The notes under the pieces: model-generated
Databases searched by the model: none
Told to the model about the DNA's origin: nothing
What the model saw: the letters and a program-made list of their open reading frames with translations, nothing else
Translations under genes and position numbers: made by a program
Part shown: positions 35,399 through 44,204 of the stretch, piece by piece
How the letters are laid out: each line of letters starts with the position of its first letter
Position numbering within the stretch: the stretch's first letter is position 1
From: Metasolibacillus fluoroglycofenilyticus
Lineage (GTDB): Bacteria; Bacillota; Bacilli; Bacillales_A; Planococcaceae
Assembly: GCF_003049645.1 (NCBI RefSeq)
Contig: NZ_PYWK01000002.1
Span: 1-64,000 of the forward strand
Reading direction: 5' to 3'
Length of the DNA stretch: 64,000 nucleotides

Positions 35399-35599
35399 TG
35401 TCCGAAAAGTCCATTTTGTTTTGCCGCCGCATTGAAATAAAGGTTTTCATCGCTTCCCTTTTACTGAAGGAGTACACTGCTAAAGCGAATTTTCATCCCA
35501 TTTTTAAAAGAGGCGTTCTCTGTTTATAGGAATCAACATTTTGCGAAACATCATCGCTACTGTCCAAAATGCCGGCTATGCACGGCTTTTTGGACAGCC
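35399..35599 (-). repeat. Dispersed ~190-bp repeat (family C), copy 2, inverted
   Basis: Read on the minus strand, it runs from GGCTGTCCAAAAAGCCGTGC through the hairpin (35567-35597), GCGATGAT, TTTTAAAAATGGGATGAA, GCTTTAGCAGT, TTTATTTCAATGCGG to CTTTTCGGAC, the same order as 5297-5483. It fills most of the gap before pepA, and its hairpin could terminate pepA transcription. Confidence 0.75.
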
Positions 35600-35662
35600 C
35601 CATTTCATTAAAGTAGTAAATATAGTAAAGCAAAGAGCTACCCTTAAAGGCCTCTAAGCTTT

Positions 35663-37162
35663 TTATTTTTCCTCAGCTAATTGCTCAATAAAGCTTGCTA
35701 AAGTTCGTACCATTACACCTGTACCGCCCTTTGGTCCAAGGTCATACGCCGCGCCAGCATCTGAAGTGCCTGCAATATCTAAGTGAATCCATGGTGTATC
35801 CTCTGCGAATTCACCGATAAAGCCACCACCGAAAATCATATGGCCATCGCGACCAGGTGAGTTGTTTAAATCTGCTAATTCAGAGTTACGAATGCGTTTT
35901 TTATCGCTTTCTGTAAGCGGTAAACGCCATACAAATTCATTCGTATCTACAGTCGCTTCCATAAACTCCTCGAAAAATGCCTCATTATTTGTTAATGCGC
36001 CTGTCTTATCCTTTCCTAAGGCAACGATTACACCGCCTGTTAAAGTAGCAACATCAATTAAATAATTAGCACCCTGCTGCTTTGCGTATGTTACTGCATC
36101 TGCTAAAACAAGACGACCTTCTGCATCGGTATTAAGCACTTCTACCGTCTTTCCGCTTAATGTTGTAATAACATCGTCTGGCTTTAACGCTTCACCAGAA
36201 ACCATATTATCTGTAGCCCCAACTACGGCCATTACATTTTTATTCGGTCGTGTTTCACCGATAATTTTCATTGCGCCTAAAACAGCAGCTGCACCACCCA
36301 TATCGCCCTTCATACCAACCATGCTTTCGCGAGGCTTTAGTGAATAGCCGCCTGTATCATATGTTACACCTTTTCCTACTAAGCCAATTACATCTTCCCA
36401 AGTATCCTTTGCCTTATACTTTAATGTAATCATGCGTGGCTCTTGCACAGACCCTTTATTAACACTTAAAATAGCACCCATACCTAGTTCTTCCATCTGC
36501 GCTTTATTTAAAATTTCTACTTCAAAGCCGTATTGCTTGCCAAGCTCCTCCGCATAATCCGCTAAGTCTGTCGCCGTTAATAAATTTGGCGGCGTATTTA
36601 CTAACGTGCGTGCCTCATTTGTTGCCTCCGCATAAATATGCCCTACCTCGTAGTTAGCAGCAACTTCCTCTGCTGGGCTAGCTGCTACAAAATGAACATC
36701 CTCTAAATATGTATCTGCTTCATTTGATGTTGTTTTGTAGTGTTTTACTTTGTAGAAGCCTAAGCCAATGCCCTCTCCAGCTAAAAATGCTGCTTCTTCT
36801 TCCGTAATATTTTCTGTTGTAAAGGACTCTAGCCAAATTGTATAAGCAGTCTTTTTTGACGCTTTTAATTGTTTACCAATTGAACCAAATGCGTTACGTA
36901 ATACTTCTGCTGTTAAGCTTTTTCCTTCCCCAAGACCAACAAATAAAATATGCTTTACTGCTTTTCCAGCGATAGGTAGCTTTGTAATCGCTTTCGCCTC
37001 AGATGAAATTTCCCCACTACTCAACCACTCGTCAATATGGTCTCCAAAAGCACTCGGTAATGCTGACCAATTGTTCATTTGCTCACGGTGCTTTTGTACA
37101 CCAACGATTAATACGTCTGTCGTCACTTGCTCTAATGTTGTCGATTGTTTTGCGATATTCAT
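35663..37162 (-). CDS. pepA: Leucyl aminopeptidase (M17)
   Basis: A 499-aa dizinc/dimanganese aminopeptidase that removes N-terminal residues from peptides. The C-terminal catalytic domain has VGKGVTYDTGGYSLKP (metal-binding D), MKGDMGGAAAV and the signature NTDAEGRLVLADA; the N-terminal domain (1-170) is variable. It matches YuiE. The ATG at 37162 (MNIAKQ) is preferred, 9 nt after TTGGAGG; the ATG at 37171 abuts that site. It is monocistronic; yuiD lies divergently upstream. Confidence 0.94.
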   Translation of the reverse strand: MNIAKQSTTLEQVTTDVLIVGVQKHREQMNNWSALPSAFGDHIDEWLSSGEISSEAKAITKLPIAGKAVKHILFVGLGEGKSLTAEVLRNAFGSIGKQLKASKKTAYTIWLESFTTENITEEEAAFLAGEGIGLGFYKVKHYKTTSNEADTYLEDVHFVAASPAEEVAANYEVGHIYAEATNEARTLVNTPPNLLTATDLADYAEELGKQYGFEVEILNKAQMEELGMGAILSVNKGSVQEPRMITLKYKAKDTWEDVIGLVGKGVTYDTGGYSLKPRESMVGMKGDMGGAAAVLGAMKIIGETRPNKNVMAVVGATDNMVSGEALKPDDVITTLSGKTVEVLNTDAEGRLVLADAVTYAKQQGANYLIDVATLTGGVIVALGKDKTGALTNNEAFFEEFMEATVDTNEFVWRLPLTESDKKRIRNSELADLNNSPGRDGHMIFGGGFIGEFAEDTPWIHLDIAGTSDAGAAYDLGPKGGTGVMVRTLASFIEQLAEEK

Positions 37163-37353
37163 TGCATACATCCTCCAATTATTTTCTCTTGCATTAACAG
37201 GCTAAAAGCACTGTTGCCTGAAAATGTCTAATTAGCAAAAGCTAACAATCCATATGCTACAAGAACATTTACTGATTGCAGTTTCAACTATATAGCTCTA
37301 TTATACAATATTATAATTATTCGAATAGCGAAATATTTGCTTTTTTAAAATTT

Positions 37354-37506
37354 ATAAAGTAAAACTTCAATCAGCGGAAGCTTTCCTGCTGGTTATTAGT
37401 TGAACCAATCGGGCTTTTATGGACAGTTCAGCTCCTACTTATCCTTAGGCTGGTTTTCATTTAACTTGTGAAGTAGGATTTTTACTGCCCATTAATGCGG
37501 GGTAAA
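37354..37506 (+). repeat. Family A hairpin element, full long form
   Basis: It occupies the gap between pepA and yuiD (37172-37552), which has no gene. It shows hairpin 1 (AATCAGC.../...GCTGGTT), the linker TTAGTTGAACCAATCGGGCT shared exactly with the 43.7-kb array, outer stem ATGGACAGT/ACTGCCCAT and inner stem CCTACTT/AAGTAGG. Several paired positions differ from other copies in a compensatory way. Confidence 0.82.
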
Positions 37507-37552
37507 TATGCTATACTTTAGATATTAGATAATTGGAGAGGTACGGTGAAGG

Positions 37553-38026
37553 ATGGAGCTTTTACAAAACACCCCGCTTATAATCGGTATTTTTGCTATT
37601 TTACTGGCGCAATTTTTAAAAGTCCCGATTTATTTTCTTGCGACGAAAAAAGTTAATTGGAGCTTGCTCACATCAACAGGTGGAATGCCAAGCTCGCACT
37701 CTGCCGCTGTGGCAAGTATCGCAACCGCAGTAGGCTATGAAACAGGCTTCAACTCACCTATTTTTGCCGTAGCAGCAATGCTTGCTGGTATCGTTATGTA
37801 CGATGCAAGCCACGTGCGTTTCCAAGCTGGACGACATGCCGCTGCATTAAATGAAATTCGCCATGATTTACAACATTTTTTTCGTGAAATTAAGCGCTGG
37901 CCGGAATTAAACGAGGAACAAAAAATTGAAGATTTGAAAACATTACTCGGCCATAAAAAAAGCGAGGTAGCGATTGGAGCACTGTCTGGTATTATACTGA
38001 GTGTCATTGTTTATCAATTTCTGTAA
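37553..38026 (+). CDS. yuiD: Divergent PAP2 family protein (YuiD)
   Basis: A 157-aa membrane protein of the acid phosphatase/vanadium-dependent haloperoxidase-related (DivPAP2) family, with the motifs GGMPSSHSAAVASIATAVGYETG (in part) and MYDASHVRFQAGRHAAALN that correspond to the phosphatase P1-P3 residues. It has about four helices. Its start has GGAGAGG-type leader sequence and it ends at an intrinsic terminator. Substrate, probably a lipid phosphate, is unknown. Confidence 0.9.
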   Translation: MELLQNTPLIIGIFAILLAQFLKVPIYFLATKKVNWSLLTSTGGMPSSHSAAVASIATAVGYETGFNSPIFAVAAMLAGIVMYDASHVRFQAGRHAAALNEIRHDLQHFFREIKRWPELNEEQKIEDLKTLLGHKKSEVAIGALSGIILSVIVYQFL

Positions 38027-38031
38027 AAAAG

Positions 38032-38070
38032 ACGCCTAAAAAGCGTGCTAGAGCACTGCTTTTTGGGCGT
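38032..38070 (+). terminator. Intrinsic terminator of yuiD
   Basis: Arms ACGCCTAAAAAGC and GCTTTTTGGGCGT enclose GTGCTAGAGCACT, followed by TTTG. Confidence 0.85.
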
Positions 38071-38082
38071 TTTGTTGATATT

Positions 38083-38215
38083 TGATTAAAAGTAAGTAGC
38101 TCATTATCAATTACACCGAAGTGTAATTACGTTCAGTTTTTTCAAGCTTGCTTGAAAACTCCTTTCAAAATCTGTGACATCCGCTGTCAGAAGTTGAAAG
38201 GTTGGAAACAGTTGA
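38083..38215. repeat. Family D element 3' of yuiB
   Basis: Hairpins ATTACAC/GTGTAAT (38111-38127) and TTTTCAAGC/GCTTGAAAA (38139-38158) are followed by TCAAAATCTGTGACATCCGCT. The second hairpin pairs with the one at 44149-44168, with one compensatory base-pair change. Confidence 0.7.
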
Positions 38216-38229
38216 ATTTAAGCTGGCAT

Positions 38230-38559
38230 TTAAAACATGCGATAGCCATTTTTGCGTAATAAAATCATGACAATCCCTGCAATAATTGCCCCGACAAAGC
38301 CACCTGATAAAATAATAATATCCGCTAGCTGTAGTGCGAAAAATTTATCGACCAATGATGGATAAGCTGTGCCAGCGTTGAAAATATAATCTAAAAAGCT
38401 AATTTCATCCGCATCAATAATAAAGACAACGATAACCGGATACACGATTGCCATCAACCATGTCATGCGTAATAACATATTTAATAAAAAGCCGATGCCG
38501 AAAAACATCACTAAAAACAATAGTGTTGAAATAATTAATTCTGGAATTGAAACTGTCAT
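38230..38559 (-). CDS. yuiB: YuiB-like membrane protein
   Basis: A 109-aa protein with three hydrophobic segments (about 8-30, 33-48, 78-100) and an acidic loop (DADEISFLDYIF). It agrees with B. subtilis YuiB (about 105 aa) in length, topology and neighbourhood. Function is unknown. GGAGGG precedes the ATG. It is monocistronic between yuiD and cstA. Confidence 0.75.
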   Translation of the reverse strand: MTVSIPELIISTLLFLVMFFGIGFLLNMLLRMTWLMAIVYPVIVVFIIDADEISFLDYIFNAGTAYPSLVDKFFALQLADIIILSGGFVGAIIAGIVMILLRKNGYRMF

Positions 38560-38685
38560 TATGTAAACCCTCCGATATTCTCTCCATCAAGTTTACATGA
38601 TTAAAGAAAGGCTTTCAATGTTAAGTCCTCACACAGCAAAAAGCCGTGTCAAAATCAAAATCATTTTGACACAGCTTGTTCACGA

Positions 38686-40488
38686 TTATATAGCATCAAC
38701 CGCCTTGCCTTTAACGAAGCGTGGACTGTTCCATAGGTCCTTCCATTTACGCGCTGCCGTCACAACGATAATCAATCCTAAAATCACCATAATAATCGAT
38801 AAAATACCGTTTAATACGCTATAGCCACCTGCCGCCGAGTTCCAATACACATTTTTCACCATCCAGTATGCGGCTACGTTGACGGTAACATATAAATACG
38901 CCAATGGTATCATACAAGTCAAAACGTAAATACGTTTGTCTGCCATTTTCAAAATAATTGTCGCACCACATACTAGACCAATAGAAGCCATCAGCTGATT
39001 CGATACACCGAATAATGCCCAAACTGAGCTAATATCACCTGAGTAAAGAAGATAGCCCCACATAAAGCATGCCAGTGCCGAAGCAAAAATATTCCCCGGT
39101 AGCCAATCCGTTTTCTTCAATGGCTTATAAGCTTGCCCTAAGAAATCCTGTATTAAGTAACGTGCCACACGTGTTCCAGCATCAATCGCTGTTAAAATAA
39201 ACACAGCCTCAAACATAATGACGAATTGATAGAAATATGAAGTTAACTCGGAGAACCATTTAATACCTGTGAAAATATACGTCATGCCGACCGCTAATGT
39301 AACAGCTCCGCCCGTACGTCCTTCTAAATCCATACCGATTTGCTCAGATAGCATCGTTAAATTGACCGTATCCATACCTAGTGTTGCAAATACTGCTGGT
39401 GCAGAGTTAATAGCAAAATAGTCACCAGGATGTAAAGCCGTCGCAGCGATTAACGCCATAATACCAACTAAACATTCTACTAGCATCGCTCCAAAGCCAA
39501 CAACGCGAATATCTTCCCATTTATCAATCATTTTAGGCGTAGTACCTGAGCCGACAAAGGCATGGAAGCCAGAAATAGCACCACAGGCTATTGTAATAGA
39601 TACGAATGGCCAAACGGGACCTGCTACAACAGGACCTCCCCCACCTAAGAAATCAGGAATAATCGCTGGGAATTGAATTGCCGGATTAACGATAAAAACA
39701 CCAATAATTAATGCAATAAATACACCGATTTTCATAAAGCTACTTAAATAATCACGTGGTGCAAGCAATAGCCAAACAGGCAATGCCGCCGCAAAGAAGG
39801 CATAAATCGGTAAAATAAGTGCTAATGTTTGACGGTCTAATGTTAATAAATCACCTAGCCAAGTGCCTTGAATACTTGGTCCTACGAAAACACCAATCAT
39901 TAATAATATAAAGCCAACTGCTGATGTCATGAGTAAATTGCCTGTTTTCTTATAGGCAATTCCTACAAGCATGGCAATCGGAACCGTAATAGCTACCGCA
40001 AATGTCCCCCAAGGGTTTCTTTCTAGTGCGCCTAGTACAACCATTGATAAGCCGGCCATCGTAATTGTAATAATGAACAACATTGCCAGCCCTGTACAAA
40101 ATCCAGCTACAGGCCCAAGCTCCTCTTTCATTACTTCAGATAATGATTTACCACCGCGTCGCATCGAAGCAAATAAGACGACTGCATCATGTACAGCACC
40201 CCCTATTACCGCTCCAATTAACAGCCATAGAAGCCCCGGTAAATAACCAAACTGTGCTGCTAAAACAGGACCAACTAACGGACCAGCCGCCGCAATCGCC
40301 GCAAAATGGTGCCCAAAAGCGACCCATTTGTTGGTGGGTACATAATCTTGCCCATCATTCAGCTTATGCGCTGGCGTAGGCTCGTTATCATTGATTTTTA
40401 AAACCTTTTTTGTAAAGAAATAACCATAAAGACGATACGCTATAACTAAAATACAGATTGCCCCTATAACAATTGAAATTGCATTCAT
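38686..40488 (-). CDS. cstA: CstA-family transporter (probable pyruvate/peptide uptake)
   Basis: A 600-aa membrane protein with about 16-18 helices and the CstA motifs KWVAFGHHFAAIAAAGPLVGPVLAAQFGYLPG (in part), GAVHDAVVLFASMRRGGKSL and SGFHAFVGSGTTPKM. The family includes carbon-starvation peptide transporters and the pyruvate/H+ symporter BtsT. The start is taken as the second ATG (40488, MNAISIVIG), 12 nt from AAGGGGG; the first ATG (40500) abuts that site. It lies directly downstream of a LytS/LytR-type pair, the arrangement of BtsSR-BtsT, which favours pyruvate. Confidence 0.93.
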   Translation of the reverse strand: MNAISIVIGAICILVIAYRLYGYFFTKKVLKINDNEPTPAHKLNDGQDYVPTNKWVAFGHHFAAIAAAGPLVGPVLAAQFGYLPGLLWLLIGAVIGGAVHDAVVLFASMRRGGKSLSEVMKEELGPVAGFCTGLAMLFIITITMAGLSMVVLGALERNPWGTFAVAITVPIAMLVGIAYKKTGNLLMTSAVGFILLMIGVFVGPSIQGTWLGDLLTLDRQTLALILPIYAFFAAALPVWLLLAPRDYLSSFMKIGVFIALIIGVFIVNPAIQFPAIIPDFLGGGGPVVAGPVWPFVSITIACGAISGFHAFVGSGTTPKMIDKWEDIRVVGFGAMLVECLVGIMALIAATALHPGDYFAINSAPAVFATLGMDTVNLTMLSEQIGMDLEGRTGGAVTLAVGMTYIFTGIKWFSELTSYFYQFVIMFEAVFILTAIDAGTRVARYLIQDFLGQAYKPLKKTDWLPGNIFASALACFMWGYLLYSGDISSVWALFGVSNQLMASIGLVCGATIILKMADKRIYVLTCMIPLAYLYVTVNVAAYWMVKNVYWNSAAGGYSVLNGILSIIMVILGLIIVVTAARKWKDLWNSPRFVKGKAVDAI

Positions 40489-40616
40489 CTTAACTTTCAT
40501 CCCCCTTATTCTTTCTTTTTTACAAGAGTAGCAAAAAGATTAGGAAATTGGATAAAATCACATTAAAATGTCAGAATAATCTGTTAAAGCGTCAAATTTT
40601 ACTGTTCAAATGCATA

Positions 40617-41348
40617 TTAAGTTTCAAATATTTTTCGAATTTCCTTTACATACATACGGCTCACAGGCACACTATGTCCTCCTTGTAAAATGACATTGTA
40701 TTTGGACGTGCCCCATGATTCAAGCTCCTGCAAATGCTCTAAGTTAATTAAAAACGCGCGATGAATGCGTATAAAATTAGGGGTAAGTTTTTTTTCTAAC
40801 ATAATTAATGATTCTGCGCTGCTATAGCATTTTTGCTCTGTAATTACTTTTGTTTTACTGCCCTCTGAAGTGAAATACAGTACATCCTGCAATTTAATTA
40901 GTGCAATTCTATCCTCATTAGAAACAGCTATTTTCCCCATTTGCTTTATTTTTTCTTTCACCGCTGGTTCCTTGCGCTCGCTTTTCTTTGTCATTGTCAT
41001 TAATTTGAGGATGGTTTGCTCGATTCGCTGCTGCTCAAAGGGCTTTAAAATATAATCAAAGGCATTCATATTAAAAGCATCAATTGCATAATCGTCATAT
41101 GCAGTAGCAAATACAATTAAAGGCTTGTCCTCTCGTTGTAGCAATTCCTTCGCTTGCTCAATGCCATTTTTATCAGAAAGCTCTATATCTAAAAATAAAC
41201 AATCGATTTCTTCTATTAAGTTGCCCTCTAGCACTTGTTGTAAATCCTCTGATTCCCCTACCACTTCAATTTCAGAAAATTGCGATAATAAATATTTCAG
41301 TTCATCACGTGCTAGAGGTTCGTCATCAATAATGAATACTTTATACAT
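40617..41348 (-). CDS. LytTR-family response regulator
   Basis: A 243-aa LytR/AlgR-type regulator with a receiver (1-120; phospho-acceptor D54 in CLFLDIEL; FATAYDDYAIDAFNMNAFDYILKP) and a C-terminal LytTR DNA-binding domain (about 140-240; FIRIHRAFLINLEHLQELE, VPVSRMYVKEI). The ATG at 41348 lies after AGGTGAT; an in-frame GTG is inside that site. It begins 9 nt after the stop of the cognate kinase gene and precedes cstA, its probable target. Confidence 0.92.
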   Translation of the reverse strand: MYKVFIIDDEPLARDELKYLLSQFSEIEVVGESEDLQQVLEGNLIEEIDCLFLDIELSDKNGIEQAKELLQREDKPLIVFATAYDDYAIDAFNMNAFDYILKPFEQQRIEQTILKLMTMTKKSERKEPAVKEKIKQMGKIAVSNEDRIALIKLQDVLYFTSEGSKTKVITEQKCYSSAESLIMLEKKLTPNFIRIHRAFLINLEHLQELESWGTSKYNVILQGGHSVPVSRMYVKEIRKIFET

Positions 41349-41357
41349 TTTTATCAC

Positions 41358-43094
41358 CTAGTCATCTATCGGAACAAAAATCTTTACCGTTGTCCCTCTA
41401 TTTTCTTTACTTTTAAACTCTACCTTTCCACGGTAATTATATATTTCTTTTAAACGCTCTGATATATTCCATAATGCTGTACCCGTTCCATTAGGCGAAT
41501 CTATCACTTGATTGCCCAATAAAGTTAATTTCGTCTTTTCTATACCGCAGCCATTATCAGCCACAATAATTTCAAGCATCTCTACATTTTTTCTCGCGGT
41601 AATGCTGATTTCACCATTTTTAAGCTTTTTAAAGCCATGATGTATCGCATTTTCAACGAGTGGCTGTAACGTAAAAGGCGGTACAAGCACTTTTAATAAG
41701 CGTTCATCTATATCAAATTTCACCGCATATTTATTTGGGAAGCGCGCCTGTTCAATCGTTAAATAGGCTTCGATATGTTCTATTTCTTTTTCTAAAGGTA
41801 TGCGCATTTGCCGCGCACCTTGCATATTGCTTCTGAAAAAAGAGGCAAGCTGTAATAGTAAATGACGTGCTTGCTCTTGGTCTGTACGGATTAAACTTGA
41901 TATCGCATTAATGCTATTAAAGAAAAAATGCGGATGAATTTGTGCTTGTAGCGCTTTAATTTCAGCATCCTTTAATAATTTTCGCTGTTTTTCCACTTCT
42001 GCATACTCAAGCTGTGTAGAAAATAATTTACTTAGACCTTCAGCTAGCTCCTCCTCTACCGCAGTAATATGGGCTCCATCTGTAAAATACATTTTTAACG
42101 TCCCTACCGTTTGCTGGTGCACTTGTAAAGGTAGGACGAGGGCCGCCTGTAATTTACAATCTTTATGAGGGCAACTAATTTCTCCCTTTTTCGTTGCCTT
42201 AATAATTTTGCCATGTTTTAGCACATCATATGTTAGCTTCGTCATAATTTTTTGCTTCGTTAGGTGATGGTCTGCCCCTTCGCCAACATGCGCTAAAATA
42301 CCATGCTGGTCTGTAATGGCAACTGCGACTACACCTGTAGCTTGCTTAATGATTTCCGCAGCCTGATAGCACGATTCCTCATTTAATCCTTGCCTAAAAT
42401 GGATAACTGTTTTTTGTGCAATTTGAAACGCCTCATGTGTTTGTGTCGCCTTCGTACGCCGCTCCTCAGCAATTGATGTTTTAATAATAAGACAAAATAA
42501 AAAAATTCCAAATGCATTCATAAAAATCATCGGCACTGCGATAATTTGCACTAAATTCAATGCCATTTCAAAAGGTCGGGCAATTAGCAAAATGACAAGC
42601 ATTTGCAGGCACTCCGCCAATATCCCAATGCCCATCGCGTGTCGGTAGGAAAATGTTTTTTCGACATGAAGCTTGCGCCCTAGAAACCCTGTAATAATTC
42701 CCGCTAAAATCGTTGAAATACCACAAGCAATTGCTGTATAACCACCTAGAAAAATACGATGGACACCAGCGATTAAACCAGCGCCTATGCCGACTGCTGG
42801 TCCGCCGAAAATTCCTGCAATTGCGACTCCTACTAATCTTGTATTGGCAATAGCTGCTGTTTCTTCAACCTGTATTCTTACAATGTTTGCACTAATATTC
42901 CCATTGTCAATGCGAATACCTAAATAACTGCTTATTATACCTAATGCGCCGAATACTACAATAAGTATGAGCTTCGATGAAGTATTTTGCTCCCGATACA
43001 ATATGCTTTGGAACGGTCGCCATTTGGAGATTAAGAATGCAAATATGACAATGATTCCAATACGCTCCAACATATAGACGGATAATTCAATCAT
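41358..43094 (-). CDS. LytS/BtsS-type sensor histidine kinase
   Basis: A 578-aa kinase with five or six N-terminal helices of the 5TM-5TMR_LYT type (1-205; EETAAIANTRLVGVAIAGIFGGP in part), a GAF domain (about 225-365) and a His_kinase/HATPase core with H389 in HPHFFFNSIN and N-box QPLVENAIHHGF. This architecture is shared with LytS, BtsS and YpdA. The BtsS members bind extracellular pyruvate. Its ATG overlaps the NUDIX gene stop by 4 nt and the regulator follows at once, so the genes form one operon. Confidence 0.93.
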   Translation of the reverse strand: MIELSVYMLERIGIIVIFAFLISKWRPFQSILYREQNTSSKLILIVVFGALGIISSYLGIRIDNGNISANIVRIQVEETAAIANTRLVGVAIAGIFGGPAVGIGAGLIAGVHRIFLGGYTAIACGISTILAGIITGFLGRKLHVEKTFSYRHAMGIGILAECLQMLVILLIARPFEMALNLVQIIAVPMIFMNAFGIFLFCLIIKTSIAEERRTKATQTHEAFQIAQKTVIHFRQGLNEESCYQAAEIIKQATGVVAVAITDQHGILAHVGEGADHHLTKQKIMTKLTYDVLKHGKIIKATKKGEISCPHKDCKLQAALVLPLQVHQQTVGTLKMYFTDGAHITAVEEELAEGLSKLFSTQLEYAEVEKQRKLLKDAEIKALQAQIHPHFFFNSINAISSLIRTDQEQARHLLLQLASFFRSNMQGARQMRIPLEKEIEHIEAYLTIEQARFPNKYAVKFDIDERLLKVLVPPFTLQPLVENAIHHGFKKLKNGEISITARKNVEMLEIIVADNGCGIEKTKLTLLGNQVIDSPNGTGTALWNISERLKEIYNYRGKVEFKSKENRGTTVKIFVPIDD

Positions 43095-43597
43095 TTATGG
43101 TCCTCATAATTGTTAAAAAATAAATGATAAGCTGTATAGCCAAATACTTTTCCGGGGTCAATATCTGTCCATAAGCCTAACTGGTGCTGTTTTACATGAT
43201 ATGTAGACATTTCTGCTAGCATTACAGATGATTTCGGATCTTGCGCCAACTTCTCTGGCGCAATCCAATAGGCTGCCACAATCTCCCCCTCCTGTATTTG
43301 TATATGCTCAGTTGTTGCTTTGCCATAAAATATCGCCATATTATCGCTTATATCCTCACGAATAACACCTGTTCGAAAGCCAATAAGTCCCTGTATCGTG
43401 CAATCAATGCCCGTCTCTTCCTTTACTTCGCGCCGTGCAGCCATATCTGCTGTTTCAGCCTGTTGCACAAAGCCAGCAGGTAAAGACCAACAGCCTTTTA
43501 AGCCACCGTACGATTTCTCCACTACAAGCCATTCCCCATCCCTGTTTTCAATAACGGCTGCGACGCCTAGCCATACTTTCCCACGCTCTTTTGACAT
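43091..43597 (-). CDS. NUDIX hydrolase
   Basis: A 168-aa phosphohydrolase for nucleoside-diphosphate-linked substrates. The Nudix box runs from GFVQQAETADMAARREVKEETG, covering G...REVxEExG, at about residues 42-64. The C-terminal 50 residues are an extension without an obvious domain. The ATG at 43597 is best spaced (7 nt) from AAAGGGG. It is the first gene of the nudix-lytS-lytR(-cstA) cluster, an odd partner for a sensor pair; the substrate is unknown. Confidence 0.88.
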   Translation of the reverse strand: MSKERGKVWLGVAAVIENRDGEWLVVEKSYGGLKGCWSLPAGFVQQAETADMAARREVKEETGIDCTIQGLIGFRTGVIREDISDNMAIFYGKATTEHIQIQEGEIVAAYWIAPEKLAQDPKSSVMLAEMSTYHVKQHQLGLWTDIDPGKVFGYTAYHLFFNNYEDHK

Positions 43598-43655
43598 ACT
43601 CATTCCCCTTTCCTATGTACTATTATAAGCTTGCTTCTTTCAATAAGAAAAGCAT

Positions 43656-44051
43656 ATAAAGTGAAACTTTAATCAGTCGGAGGTTTTCCGACTGATTATT
43701 AGTTGAACCAATCGGGCTTTTACGGGCAGTTGGTCTACTGCCCGTTAATGCGGGATAAAGTGAAACTTTAATCAGTCGGGGGTTTTCCGACTGATTATTA
43801 GTTGAACCAATCGGGCTTTTACGGGCAGTTGGTTTACTGCCCGTTAATGCGGGATAAAGTGAAACTTCTATCAGTCGGGGATTTTCCGACTGATTATTAG
43901 TTGAACCAATCGGGCTTTTACGGGCAGTTGGTTTACTGCCTGTTAATGCGGGATAAAGTGAAACTTCTATCAGTCGGAGTTTTTCCGACTGATTATTAGT
44001 TGAACCAATCGGGCTTTTACGGGCAGTTGGTTTACTGCCTGTTAATGCGGG
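43656..44051 (+). repeat. Tandem array: four exact 99-bp units (family A)
   Basis: Units start (ATAAAG) at 43656, 43755, 43854 and 43953, and the next ATAAA is at 44052, so the period is exactly 99 bp without spacers. Each unit contains hairpin 1 (AATCAGTCGG/CCGACTGATT in units 1-2; shorter match in 3-4), the linker TTAGTTGAACCAATCGGGCT, hairpin 2 (ACGGGCAGT/ACTGCCCGT; units 3-4 have a G-U type change) and TTAATGCGGG. Units differ at only a few bases. The array fills the 600-bp gap between the NUDIX start and ndh, where there is no gene. Confidence 0.95.
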
Positions 44052-44060
44052 ATAAAAAAA

Positions 44061-44105
44061 CGGCTATCTGAAAAGTTGTGCGTTAGCTCACTTTTCAAAC
44101 AGCCG
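44061..44105 (-). terminator. Intrinsic terminator region of ndh
   Basis: Arms CGGCTATCTGAAAAGT and ACTTTTCAAACAGCCG (two mismatches) are followed on the minus strand by TTTTTTT. The stem belongs to the same family as 10033 and 54226. Confidence 0.8.
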
Positions 44106-44106
44106 C

Positions 44107-44204
44107 TGTCTTAAAATAATTACATCTCGTCTAACTTTAGTCCAGATTTTTTCGAGCTCGCTCGAAAACGCTTCTTCAAAATCTATGACCTCCGCTGAAA
44201 TAAA
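44107..44204. repeat. Family D element 3' of ndh
   Basis: It contains TCTCGTCTAACTTTAGTCCAG and the hairpin TTTTCGAGC/GCTCGAAAA (44149-44168), then TCAAAATCTATGACCTCCGCT, abutting the ndh stop codon. A short related piece (GCCTCGTCTAACT) abuts the SLH gene stop at 10090. Confidence 0.7.

Noticed and set aside
43656..44051. CRISPR-like array
   Set aside because: The 99-bp units are contiguous and identical throughout; there are no unique spacers and no cas genes in the window.
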